64,000 nt of DNA, taken from contig CP086683.1 of the NCBI GenBank assembly GCA_030544685.1, positions 1,240,001 through 1,304,000 on the forward strand. The letters run 5' to 3'. The DNA is from Pseudomonas sp. B21_DOA. Its GTDB lineage: Bacteria; Pseudomonadota; Gammaproteobacteria; Pseudomonadales; Pseudomonadaceae. A program made the translations under genes and the position numbers. This document shows, one piece after another, positions 56,928 through 64,000 of the stretch (its first letter is position 1; the number at the start of each line of letters is the position of its first letter). Below the pieces are notes generated by a model. The model did not search any database and had not been told where the DNA came from. It worked only from the letters and a program-made list of their open reading frames with translations.

Positions 56928-57604
56928 AGACCCCGGCGCTGGTCGATGTGCCATGGCCGGGGGCGTATCGCATCGTCAACAGCAGCTTCCCGCCGATTGC
57001 TCTCTTCGAAGACGTGCTCGACCCCGAAGACCTCGAAATCGCCTACGCCATCGAAGCGCTGACCAACGATCGCCTGATCGAACAGGCCGGCGTACTCGCC
57101 CGCGTACGTCTCGAAGATCGCCTGTCCGGCCCCGGCTCCAGCCCGGTAATGGCCGCCTTCACCCACGTCGGCAAACGCAGCCGTTTCAGCGACGGCACCT
57201 TCGGCGTCTACTACGCCGCGAGCAGCCAGGCAGCGGCGATTGCCGAGACCTGTTTTCATCAGGAGCGTTTCCTTGCTGCGACTCAGGAAGCCGATCTTGA
57301 GTTGACCATGCGCACCTACGTCAATCGAGTGGTTAAGCCGCTACATGATGTTCGCCATGGCTTTGAAAGCCTGCATCAGCCTGACCCGGAAGCTTATGGC
57401 CCTTCGCAGGCATTCGCGCGGCAACTGCGCGACGCTGAATCGTGGGGCTTGCTCTATAACAGCGTGCGATTGGCTGGGCATGAGTGTGTTGCAGCGCTTC
57501 GGCCGCCGGCGGTTTCGATTCCGAAGCAGGGGAAGCATTTGCGGTATGTGTGGAGTGCGAGCGAGCGCAAGATTTCGATTGTGTTTGAGATTAATCGGGT
57601 TTGA
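56924..57604 (+). CDS. RES-domain toxin (NAD-degrading type)
   Basis: 226-aa toxin of the Xre-RES type II module. Characterised members break down NAD+ or ADP-ribosylate a target. The Arg-Glu-Ser set is visible: Arg in SRFSDGTFGVYYAAS, Glu108 in AAAIAETCFHQERF and Ser180 in GLLYNSVRLAGHECVA. It begins with a TTG at 56924 that overlaps the antitoxin stop, an economical way to keep toxin translation low. A terminator follows. Confidence 0.92.
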   Translation: MKTPALVDVPWPGAYRIVNSSFPPIALFEDVLDPEDLEIAYAIEALTNDRLIEQAGVLARVRLEDRLSGPGSSPVMAAFTHVGKRSRFSDGTFGVYYAASSQAAAIAETCFHQERFLAATQEADLELTMRTYVNRVVKPLHDVRHGFESLHQPDPEAYGPSQAFARQLRDAESWGLLYNSVRLAGHECVAALRPPAVSIPKQGKHLRYVWSASERKISIVFEINRV

Positions 57605-57608
57605 GCCC

Positions 57609-57635
57609 AAAAGCCCTCGCATTGACGAGAGGGCT
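57609..57635. terminator. Hairpin terminator between RES toxin and DUF3077-like gene
   Basis: AAAGCCCTCGCATTGACGAGAGGGCTT: an 8-bp stem between convergent genes, with short A and T runs. Confidence 0.7.
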
Positions 57636-57652
57636 TAGTGGGACGATTTACG

Positions 57653-57928
57653 TCAATGGCTGACTGGCGGCGCATCCAGCACCTTCACAACATCATTGAT
57701 CAGCGCCTTGCTCAACTCCTGCAAATACTGCGAGGCGTAGGCGTGGAGATCAGGATCTCGAGAAATCGTGGAGTCCGCAGTGAGAAGCTTTGAAATGTGG
57801 AGCAGGTGCGAGGCATGTGACAGAGCGGCAACCACCGGCACGCCTCGGTTGGTGCGGAACATCGCCTGGTTGGACTGAAAGGAAAAATGCGTGAGGCCGG
57901 GTAATTTCAGATCGAGGAGATTGGTCAT
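57653..57928 (-). CDS. DUF3077-like small protein
   Basis: 91-aa cytoplasmic protein. The segment FRTNRGVPVVAALSHASHLL followed by LHAYASQYLQELSKALINDV matches the pattern of a small helical family common in Pseudomonas (DUF3077/DUF6124 type). Function is unknown. A 28-codon frame overlaps its start by four bases. Confidence 0.7.
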   Translation of the reverse strand: MTNLLDLKLPGLTHFSFQSNQAMFRTNRGVPVVAALSHASHLLHISKLLTADSTISRDPDLHAYASQYLQELSKALINDVVKVLDAPPVSH

Positions 57929-58011
57929 TTCGCTTCACCGTTCGATTGAAAGTGAGGCGCGGTGAGCGGTTTAGCGAGGCGGCGGATTGCGGATGGATTT
58001 ATGTCATTCAT
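57925..58011 (-). CDS. Possible 28-aa upstream peptide
   Basis: A short frame (MNDINPSAIRRLAKPLTAPH...) whose TGA overlaps the ATG of the DUF3077-like gene (ATGA). Translational coupling would explain the overlap, but nothing else supports a peptide. Confidence 0.25.
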   Translation of the reverse strand: MNDINPSAIRRLAKPLTAPHFQSNGEAK

Positions 58012-58327
58012 CTGGGAACTCCCTGTATCAAATGAAAGAGCTGCCTTTTCGTTCTCAGGCGAAAGGGTGGCAGCTATGCGCAGGCTGAGAAACCGGAGAT
58101 ACAGGAACCCGGCAGACCCGAAGGTCTCCCACGCACAGCCGCCATTGCACGTTAAGACGGACACAAAAAAGCGCCGGCAATCGTGGGTTGGGGCGCTGGT
58201 GCGCCTGCATCTTACGCGGGTTCTCAGGCCCGGTCGCTGAATGGGCAGCGACGGGATTGACGGTAGCTCGACACGAGCAAGTGCGCAATCATGGCCGAGT
58301 GCTGGCCTTGAGCGGTTATTTACACGT

Positions 58328-58343
58328 GCAACAATTTTGTTGC
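58328..58343. promoter_or_regulatory. HicAB operator candidate GCAACA-N4-TGTTGC
   Basis: Inverted repeat about 50 bp before hicA, with a further TGTTGCA at 58358-58364. HicB antitoxins usually bind such sites to repress their own operon. Confidence 0.55.
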
Positions 58344-58390
58344 GCATGCATCAGATATGTTGCACATTCGCTCTACCGAAACAGCGAGTG

Positions 58391-58579
58391 ATGCACATGA
58401 AGTACAGCGAGTTTCGGCGATGGTTGAAAGCCCATGGCGTTGAGTTCCAAGCCGGCAAGGGCAGCCATTTCAAGGTTTCCTTGAATGGCAAATCAACTGT
58501 GTTTCCCGATCACGGAGCCAAGGAAATGGGCGAAGGGTTGAGAAAAACGATAATAAAACAGCTGGGCCTAAAGGATTGA
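58391..58579 (+). CDS. hicA: HicA-type mRNA interferase toxin
   Basis: 62-aa toxin (60 if the second ATG at 58397 is used). It has a double-stranded-RNA-binding-like fold with the catalytic His in KGSHFKVSLNGKSTVFPDHG. The Lys/Gly-rich ending EGLRKTIIKQLGL is typical. hicB follows after 30 bp. The last codons form the left arm of a strong hairpin. Confidence 0.93.
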   Translation: MHMKYSEFRRWLKAHGVEFQAGKGSHFKVSLNGKSTVFPDHGAKEMGEGLRKTIIKQLGLKD

Positions 58580-58589
58580 GGCCCAGCTG
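58559..58589 (+). repeat. Hairpin between hicA and hicB
   Basis: A perfect 11-bp inverted repeat, CAGCTGGGCCT 58559-58569 / AGGCCCAGCTG 58579-58589, with a 9-nt loop that includes the hicA stop. It has no T run, so it is more likely an mRNA-processing or stability element than a terminator. Confidence 0.7.
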
Positions 58590-58609
58590 TACCCATGAGA
58601 GGAAGCGTG

Positions 58610-59034
58610 ATGTTCGAATACGCCTTGGATGTTCACGAAGAGCCGGGCAGCGTCTGGCTGACTTGTGCTGCTATTCCAGAGATGCACGCTGTCGGCGACA
58701 CTCTGGGGAGGCATTGGCTACCGCCATCGATGCGATTGAGACGGCATTTTCCATCTATGTGGATGATCGCCGGTTGATCCCAACTGCTCACACAGGAGAG
58801 CCGGAAAACGATGTTGTGTTGCGCCTCCCTGCACTGACTGCCGCTAAAGTTGCGCTTTGGAATACGCTATTGGAGTCAGGTGTCAGCAAAGCCGAACTGG
58901 CGCGTCGTCTCGGCGTGCAACGGCCCCAGGTCGATCGACTAGTTGATTTCCTGCACCACTCCAAAATCGAGAATGTCGAGCGCGCATTGCAGCAGTTAGG
59001 GCGGCGGATTTCTTTATCGGTGGAGGCGGCGTAG
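58610..59034 (+). CDS. hicB: HicB-type antitoxin (single-base frameshift)
   Basis: About 141-aa antitoxin after repair. The N-terminal partial RNase H-like domain reads MFEYALDVHEEPGSVWLTCA; the C-terminal DNA-binding part has VSKAELARRLGVQRPQVDRLV. The break is in the G4 run at 58705-58708: one more G gives VGDTLGEALATAIDAIETAF. As written, the antitoxin would be truncated at about 55 residues while HicA is intact, which would be harmful, so sequencing error is the better explanation. Confidence 0.88.
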
Positions 59035-59532
59035 TTCAGCATTGAACGTTAGAAAGATCACCCTATGAGGCGGTTCAGCGCGCAGCGTCTAAATATGACG
59101 CGGTATCTGCGTCGTTTTCGAGCCTTCGCTACTGATAAACAGGCAGAGTTCAGCGGCTCGGCGGCAACCTTCCAAAGCGACTTGTAAGAGGGATAAACGA
59201 TGGATCGTGAGAAGGAACAATTTCAGCAGGATTTGCTGGACTCTGTACGGCAAATGAATGCTGGAAAAGCTGCACGCGTCACCGAAGGGACCCTTTCACC
59301 ACCAGTCGGCACGCCAGATAAGATGGGTGAAGTATCCGCACCCGAGAATTAACAAAGCCTCTGCATTTCCTTAGGAGCTTCGCTTTGTAGGGCAAGCAGG
59401 AGCGGGGCAGACCTATCTTTTCTTGTTTCGAAAGCGGTATCTGCGCCCAGTGATGCTAGCTTTGAATACCACATCAACTTGCTTGCATATGCTTCGGTAT
59501 CGAGCCAGTGCACTATTCAAGGAAAGCGCGTA
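59035..59532. other. Gene-poor stretch with possible toxin-antitoxin remnants
   Basis: About 500 bp. Besides the 50-aa frame listed separately it holds a short frame from 59086 (MTRYLRRFRAFATDK...) ending before it. The rest shows no gene, RNA or repeat. Confidence 0.4.
59200..59352 (+). CDS. Small ORF resembling the start of an HTH antitoxin (50 aa)
   Basis: MDREKEQFQQDLLDSVRQMN followed by AGKAARVTE resembles the N terminus of HigA-type helix-turn-helix antitoxins, but the DNA-binding part is missing and the tail (LSPPVGTPDKMGEVSAPEN) is unrelated. AGAGGG precedes the ATG. It may be a decayed antitoxin or a small independent protein. Confidence 0.35.
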   Translation: MDREKEQFQQDLLDSVRQMNAGKAARVTEGTLSPPVGTPDKMGEVSAPEN

Positions 59533-60174
59533 ATGGATCTACACCATGAGTTCGAGGACAGCCAATTTTTCCACCGATCCCGTATCGATCGTCGCGCCGC
59601 CGATGCTTTGGTCGGGTTGGCCGCTGGGATTACAGCCGACGGTATCGTGAACATTACTGAGGCGGTTTTTCTAAAGCAGTGGTTGGAGGACAATCTCGCG
59701 CATTTGAACGATCCGGTGATCAACCTGCTGTATTCGCGTTTAGCGTGCATGCTTCAGGACAATGCTCTAGACATGGATGAGTCGCAAGAGCTGCTGAACA
59801 TTCTGCGTAGTTTCTCTGGCGTGGGCATTGAGAGACCGAAGGATGGCGGTACTGCTGCCGTTACTCCTACGGATCTTCCTTTCAATTCACCAGTCCCCGA
59901 TCTGATTTGGGACGGCCGAATGTTCGTCTTTACCGGCGTCATGGCCTTTGGGCCGCGTAAGGATTGCCAGGCGCTGGTCGAAGAGCGCGGCGGCCTGATT
60001 GGGGGCAGCATAAGTAAAAAGGTGCATTACCTGGTGGTTGGTAGCGTGGGTAACGAGCAGTGGCGCCATAGCACTTATGGAACGAAGATCATGAAGGCCG
60101 TCGAGCTGCGTGAGGCGGGAGCGTCGATTGCCATTGTGGGTGAGGGCCATTGGCAGAAGATGCTATTTGGCTGA
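59533..60174 (+). CDS. BRCT-domain protein
   Basis: 214-aa protein. The C-terminal half is a BRCT domain like that of NAD-dependent DNA ligase (MFVFTGVMAFGPRKDCQALV, ERGGLIGGSISKKVHYLVVG), normally a DNA-end or phosphopeptide binding module. The N-terminal half (LVGLAAGITADGIVNITEAV, LKQWLEDN) is helical and resembles a TerB-like region. No ligase or nuclease domain is present. It lies in an accessory block beside a tRNA gene. Role unknown; a stand-alone repair or defence factor is possible. Confidence 0.8.
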   Translation: MDLHHEFEDSQFFHRSRIDRRAADALVGLAAGITADGIVNITEAVFLKQWLEDNLAHLNDPVINLLYSRLACMLQDNALDMDESQELLNILRSFSGVGIERPKDGGTAAVTPTDLPFNSPVPDLIWDGRMFVFTGVMAFGPRKDCQALVEERGGLIGGSISKKVHYLVVGSVGNEQWRHSTYGTKIMKAVELREAGASIAIVGEGHWQKMLFG

Positions 60175-60312
60175 TTTGTATCGTTATTAGTGCTTCAGGA
60201 GGCCCAGCGTTTTTTGATCCGCCGATCTTCGGTGGCTCTGGCGGCCTCATCGCGAGCAGGCTCGCTTCAGACTCCAGCACGTGGACAAAAAGTGGACGCC
60301 TCAGAAACAACG

Positions 60313-60339
60313 AAGCCCCTGCATTTCTGCAGGGGCTTT
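60313..60339. terminator. Hairpin downstream of tRNA-Thr
   Basis: AAGCCCCTGCA-TTTC-TGCAGGGGCTT, with TTGTTTT on the plus side. It lies nine bases past the tRNA 3' end on the minus strand. Confidence 0.7.
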
Positions 60340-60347
60340 GTTTTGTA

Positions 60348-60423
<76 letters not shown>

Positions 60424-60498
60424 GTGTGGGCGACGATTATAGCGATTGGGAAGATCCTGTAAACCCCTGAATTCAGACTATTTTTGCGTTGCCGCAAA

Positions 60499-61344
60499 TC
60501 ACGCTCTGCGCAGTACGTTTCGCAGCTTCTGCACTGCGCGAACGGTGCGGCTGTTTTGCAGGGCATGCAACTGCGTTTCGGCCTGTTCGGCGCGGTGCAG
60601 GGCTTCGGCGAGCTGTTTGGCGGTGTCGGATTCGTCGGGGCTGGGCGTGGTGAGCGGGTGGGCGAGGGCGTGGCCGCGGCAGAGCTGGAAGTTGTCGAGG
60701 TTGCAGGGCGGGATGTCGAACGCGGGTTTGAGGTTGAGTTGTTCGTTGGCGAGGAACCAGGTGTTGAGGCCATCGAACAGGATTGATTGGTAGCCGGCAT
60801 CGGTGACCAGGTGTTCCCAGGTGTGATCGCGCAGCCATGGGGTTTCGATGAGGATGATCCAGGGGCGGAAGCGGTTGAAGTCCATGCCGCGCAGGACGGT
60901 TTCTTCGTGGCCTTCGACGTCGATCTTGAGGAAGTGGATTGGGCGGTCGGGGGCGTGTTGTTCGCAGAGCGAGGTGAGTGTGCGGGCCTCGACCGTAAAG
61001 CTCTGCACGGTCATGCCGAGGTCTTTGCGTTGTTGGGCAACGACGGGGTCGGCGGTGGACAGGCCGGTGTCCGGGATGCCGTAGAAGGTTACGGCGCCGG
61101 GCTGGTCGCTGGCGATGCATTGCACGGTGGTGTCGCGCGGGCGTTGCTGGCAGAGCGCGTCGTAATAATCCTGCATCGGTTCGACGTTGATTCCGTGCCA
61201 CCCATGATCGTAGAACGCTTTGGTGACCGAGTCGTGGTTCGGGTCGTTGGCGCCGACGTCGATGTAGAATCCGTGTTCGAACTGCTTGAGCGCGCGCCAC
61301 AGGCGGACGTCTTCGAAGTTCTGTGCATAGGAGATGAACGTCAC
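60499..61344 (-). CDS. FkbM-family SAM-dependent methyltransferase
   Basis: 281-aa O-methyltransferase, a family that often decorates polysaccharides or secondary metabolites. SAM-binding motif: FYIDVGANDPNHDSVTKAFY. Family segments: GINVEPMQDYYDALCQQRP and IHFLKIDVEGHEETVLRGMD. The last ~45 residues (QLAEALHRAEQAETQLHALQ) form a coiled coil, seen in glycan-assembly methyltransferases. No polysaccharide genes are adjacent. Confidence 0.88.
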   Translation of the reverse strand: MTFISYAQNFEDVRLWRALKQFEHGFYIDVGANDPNHDSVTKAFYDHGWHGINVEPMQDYYDALCQQRPRDTTVQCIASDQPGAVTFYGIPDTGLSTADPVVAQQRKDLGMTVQSFTVEARTLTSLCEQHAPDRPIHFLKIDVEGHEETVLRGMDFNRFRPWIILIETPWLRDHTWEHLVTDAGYQSILFDGLNTWFLANEQLNLKPAFDIPPCNLDNFQLCRGHALAHPLTTPSPDESDTAKQLAEALHRAEQAETQLHALQNSRTVRAVQKLRNVLRRA

Positions 61345-61689
61345 GGTCGCTTCCTGTCGGTCGATTTTTTATTGTTCAGGCATGTGCCGGCGAGGCGGTG
61401 AGGCTTTGTATAGCAAGGCTGGCGGATGCTCGCAATTATTCACTTTGGATGCCCGGTATTCGGCGGTTATGCCGTTTGATTGGCGGCTTATGCACAACGG
61501 GAAGCCTTGGTCACCGACTTAGTCCGGTTTTTTAGCAGGCATTCTCCATTTTGTATGCAAATCGCTGTTTTGCCGGTTTTTTATCTATGTGAACAAAAAA
61601 TGACCAGAGCAGCACAAGGGCCGAAACAGGCGGTGATATTGGATCCGCGTAAATTTCATCAACAGAGTTATCCACAGGTTGGCAGGCTG
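61345..61689. other. Intergenic region with one DnaA-box-like word
   Basis: About 345 bp upstream of the FkbM gene. It contains a single TTATCCACA at 61668-61676 and AT-rich stretches, but no convincing gene or repeat. Confidence 0.45.
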
Positions 61690-62844
61690 TTATCCGCGCT
61701 CGGCCAAGAGCAGCAGATTACGCGGCGTCAGCGCCGTTTCGCAGAATGTGCCCAGACGCACGGCATAGCCTTGCTCGACCAGAAAAAGCGCGCGATCCAG
61801 ATTCAGCCAAAGCTCCAGTGGCCGGCGGAATAGCCCGCGCAGCAATTCCAGGTTGCGAGCTTCGGCCAGACGTTGCCAACCGGCGGTTTCCAAATGCTCC
61901 CAATTCGTCGAGCCGGTTGTGGATAAGTCTTTGAGAGCGGCGAGATCGCGGCAGTAGTCAGCGAACGGTTTATCCAGCCAGGCGCTCGGCAATGACGGGG
62001 TGGGCAAGTATTCGTCAACGCCACGCAACTGCCGTTGCAGCAAGTCGAAGGCCAGTCGTCGCGCCATGGACGTGTCGCGCTGGCGTCGGACTCGTGCACC
62101 GGCGGTGACGGTTTCGCTCATCGGCAGTGCCAGATCTTCCCGCGATACCCGTAGGCAAGATCGCAGGCCGTTGGAGGACAGTGCCTGATTTTCGCTGTGG
62201 ACGGTGCGGTTGTAGCAACACGGCGCAATCGCCATCTGCTGGCACCCGGTCGCGCTGGCCAGTTGCATCAAGCGGACATGCAGATCGCCGCAAGCGTGGA
62301 GCGCGACGGGGGTGTGCGCAGCGTTCAACACGGCGGATGCGTCGGCCGCCAGCGCGTCCTGTTCGATGTGCAGAGCATGCAAATGGTGGCGCCGACTCAG
62401 TGCCTGACCGCTGGCAACCAACGCAGGATCGTACTCGACACACGTCAGTTGCTGTCCTGCGTTGAGCAACCGCCGGCCCAGATGACCTTTGCCCGAACAC
62501 CAGTCCAGCCAATGCGTCGGCTGCGATGAAAAAGCCAAACGGCTGGCAAACGCCTCGATCTGTTGCCATTTGCGCCCCGGCACATCGACATTCAAGCGGT
62601 GGCCGGCGGTTTCAAGCGCATGCCCCGGCAGCGAACCGACCGCACTCAATTTTGCCGATAACTTTGCCAATGACGCGAACGGCTCAGGCGCATCGGCAAG
62701 ATCAGCAGGCTGGTTATGAGCGTTCTCTGCGTCGCCCAGTGACCGCCCGCGTAGCCACGAAGACAACTCGGGGTAGGACGTTTCCCAAGGAAGCGAAAGA
62801 TGCGTAAACGGACGAGGTTTCCAAAGCGCCTGATGCTTGATCAA
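61690..62844 (-). CDS. Class I methyltransferase of the METTL25/Trm13-like group
   Basis: 384-aa methyltransferase-like protein. The SAM site is HWLDWCSGKGHLGRRLL. The later HACGDLHVRLMQLA and MAIAPCCYNR motifs are typical of a group that includes METTL25- and Trm13-like RNA methyltransferases. The N terminus (residues 1-110) has no known domain. Single gene; substrate unknown. Confidence 0.82.
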   Translation of the reverse strand: MIKHQALWKPRPFTHLSLPWETSYPELSSWLRGRSLGDAENAHNQPADLADAPEPFASLAKLSAKLSAVGSLPGHALETAGHRLNVDVPGRKWQQIEAFASRLAFSSQPTHWLDWCSGKGHLGRRLLNAGQQLTCVEYDPALVASGQALSRRHHLHALHIEQDALAADASAVLNAAHTPVALHACGDLHVRLMQLASATGCQQMAIAPCCYNRTVHSENQALSSNGLRSCLRVSREDLALPMSETVTAGARVRRQRDTSMARRLAFDLLQRQLRGVDEYLPTPSLPSAWLDKPFADYCRDLAALKDLSTTGSTNWEHLETAGWQRLAEARNLELLRGLFRRPLELWLNLDRALFLVEQGYAVRLGTFCETALTPRNLLLLAERG

Positions 62845-62865
62845 AAAGCATCCAGCGCGCGGAAG

Positions 62866-62887
62866 CGGGCGAGTAGGGCCTCGCCCG
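62866..62887. terminator. GC hairpin between the permease and methyltransferase genes
   Basis: CGGGCGAG-TAGGGC-CTCGCCCG, without a T run, just after the permease stop. Possible weak terminator. Confidence 0.4.
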
Positions 62888-62904
62888 TCAGCACGTGGGA
62901 AGTA

Positions 62905-63594
62905 TCAGCGGCCTTGGCAGGCATCGACGCGCAGCCAGCGCTCCAGCAGCTTGAAGCCGCGAACCAGCACGTAAGCCATGACCAGATAGAACACACCCGC
63001 GGCGAAGAAGATCTCAACCGGCAGATAAGTGCGGGCGATGATCGTGCGCGCCATGCCGGTCAGTTCCAGCAGGGTCACCGTGCTGGCCAGGGCACTGGCC
63101 TTGAGCATCAGGATCACTTCGTTGCTGTAGGCCGGCAGGCCGATCCGTGCTGCACGAGGCAGGATGATGTAGAACATCGCTTTGGGCCGGGACATGCCCA
63201 AGGCACGGGCGGCTTCGATTTCACCGGGTGGAATTGCCTGAATCGCGCCGCGCAGGATTTCAGCGATGTACGCCGCCGTATGCAGCGTCATGGTCACGGT
63301 TGCACACCAGAACGGATCGCGCAGGTACGGCCACAATGCGCTTTCACGCACCGCGTCGAACTGCGCCAGGCCGTAATAGACCAGAAACAGCTGCACCAGT
63401 AACGGTGTACCGCGGAAAAAGAAGATGTAGGCGTAAGGCAGCGAGCGCACGTACCAGCGCTTCGAAGAACGGGCGATGCCCAGCGGAATGGCGAGCAGCA
63501 GGCCGGCGATGACCGCAATGGCGACCAGTTCCAGCGTCAGGGTCGCGCCCTGCGCCAGTTTCGGCAGCCACTTGATAATGACTTCCCAGTTCAT
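62905..63594 (-). CDS. Polar amino-acid ABC transporter permease (HisM type)
   Basis: 229-aa inner-membrane permease for basic or polar amino acids (histidine, arginine or ornithine type). It has about five helices and the ATPase-contact loop EIEAARALGMSRPKAMFYII. The ATG at 63594 overlaps the stop of the upstream permease gene (ATGA). The specificity cannot be fixed without the binding protein, which lies outside the window. Confidence 0.9.
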   Translation of the reverse strand: MNWEVIIKWLPKLAQGATLTLELVAIAVIAGLLLAIPLGIARSSKRWYVRSLPYAYIFFFRGTPLLVQLFLVYYGLAQFDAVRESALWPYLRDPFWCATVTMTLHTAAYIAEILRGAIQAIPPGEIEAARALGMSRPKAMFYIILPRAARIGLPAYSNEVILMLKASALASTVTLLELTGMARTIIARTYLPVEIFFAAGVFYLVMAYVLVRGFKLLERWLRVDACQGR

Positions 63595-64000
63595 TGCGCG
63601 CTCCTCGCAAAGCCGCGAGCGGCGCGTTTTTCCAGAAAGTGCATGCCGGTCATCGCCAGTACCGTCAGGCCCAGATACATGACGGCCGCGACCATATAGA
63701 AGGTGAACGGCTGTTTCGACACGGTCACGCCGATTTGCGCGTGACGCATGATTTCTTCCAGGCCGATCACGGAAACAAGCGCGGTATCTTTCATCAAAAT
63801 CATGAACAGATTGCCCAGCCCGGGCAGGGCGATGCGCCACATCTGCGGCATGATCAGGCGGGTGAAGATCCGCCATTTCGACAGGCCCAGGGCCTGGCCG
63901 GCCTCACGATGACCTTTGGGAATGGCCAGCAGGGCGCCACGAAACACTTCCGTGGCGTAGGCGCCGAAGCACAGGCCCAGTGCGATCACACCGGCGGCAA
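63591..64000 (-). CDS. Polar amino-acid ABC transporter permease (HisQ type), C-terminal part
   Basis: Second permease of the pair, cut by the window edge; about 136 codons are visible. The frame is open to the edge (AAGVIALGLCFGAYATEVFR). The EAA loop is HREAGQALGLSKWRIFTRLI, and two further helices follow. Overlaps the HisM-type gene by four bases. Confidence 0.9.
   Translation of the reverse strand, partial: AAGVIALGLCFGAYATEVFRGALLAIPKGHREAGQALGLSKWRIFTRLIMPQMWRIALPGLGNLFMILMKDTALVSVIGLEEIMRHAQIGVTVSKQPFTFYMVAAVMYLGLTVLAMTGMHFLEKRAARGFARSAQ

Noticed and set aside
57925..58347. A 140-codon minus-strand frame upstream of the DUF3077-like gene
   Set aside because: The N-terminal two thirds are Arg/Cys-rich and read through the HicAB promoter region; at most the last 28 codons could be real.
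60176..60347. Possible integrase remnant beside tRNA-Thr
   Set aside because: Only short suggestive words are present; no catalytic residues or attachment-site duplicate can be shown in the window.
61480..61833. A 117-codon plus-strand frame in the gap before the methyltransferase
   Set aside because: Its second half is antisense to the methyltransferase gene, and no ribosome site or family similarity is visible.
61668..61926. Two TTATCCACA DnaA-box words (61668-61676 and 61918-61926) as a replication origin
   Set aside because: Only two boxes 250 bp apart, one inside a gene, with no dnaA, dnaN or AT-rich unwinding region. Similar words occur inside the recQ-like gene.

Overview
The window looks like chromosomal DNA of a fluorescent-group Pseudomonas. 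The evidence is a high-GC backbone, the gene orders rimA-rimB-rimK, ompR-envZ and gshA/tex, Pseudomonas-type regulators and porins, and many REP elements of the GTGGGAGCGAGC...GCTCGC type between genes. Most of it is core metabolism and regulation, interrupted by accessory stretches around 25-28 kb, 50-51 kb and 56-60 kb.

Layout. 0-13.5 kb: the end of a choline transporter, then a LacI-type repressor divergent from a TonB receptor / flavin monooxygenase / aldo-keto reductase set, then taurine uptake and desulfonation (tauABCD) and gshA. 13.5-25 kb: a thioesterase, tex, ompR-envZ, the rimABK ribosome-modification operon, hslR, a PAP2 phosphatase, hslO and pckA. 25-28 kb: a ParE-type toxin-antitoxin pair and an orphan lipase that resembles type VI secretion phospholipase effectors. 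28-43.5 kb: recQ-like helicase, hydroxyacyl-CoA dehydrogenase, fdhF/fdhD with a LysR regulator, a LysM/BON protein, yrfG, nudE-cysQ and dctBD. 43.5-49.5 kb: rmlC, a fused kinase / PLP enzyme and agmatine catabolism (aguBA). 50-51.3 kb: an IS110-group insertion sequence sitting in a REP element. 51.6-56.2 kb: an OprD porin, then a 2-oxoglutarate dioxygenase / acetyltransferase / AzlCD export operon with a LysR gene. 56.4-60.4 kb: two toxin-antitoxin modules (Xre-RES, HicAB), a DUF3077-like protein, a BRCT protein and tRNA-Thr. 60.4-64 kb: two methyltransferases and a polar amino-acid ABC permease pair cut by the window edge.

The most striking system is the IS110 element. Its 5' non-coding end can be read as a bridge RNA. 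Two 8-nt guides match the left and right halves of the REP target, two more match the element's own ends, and all share a CT core. Joining the ends in a circle would create a TTGACC-N17-TATGTT promoter that starts exactly at the bridge RNA's first stem.

A second, technical pattern matters for anyone using this annotation. At least eleven single-base losses in homopolymer runs break otherwise intact genes (TonB receptor, envZ twice, rimA, parE, fdhF, lysR twice, the kinase/PLP fusion, aguB, hicB). All shift in the same direction, which suggests assembly error rather than decay. Coordinates below span the whole gene across each break.
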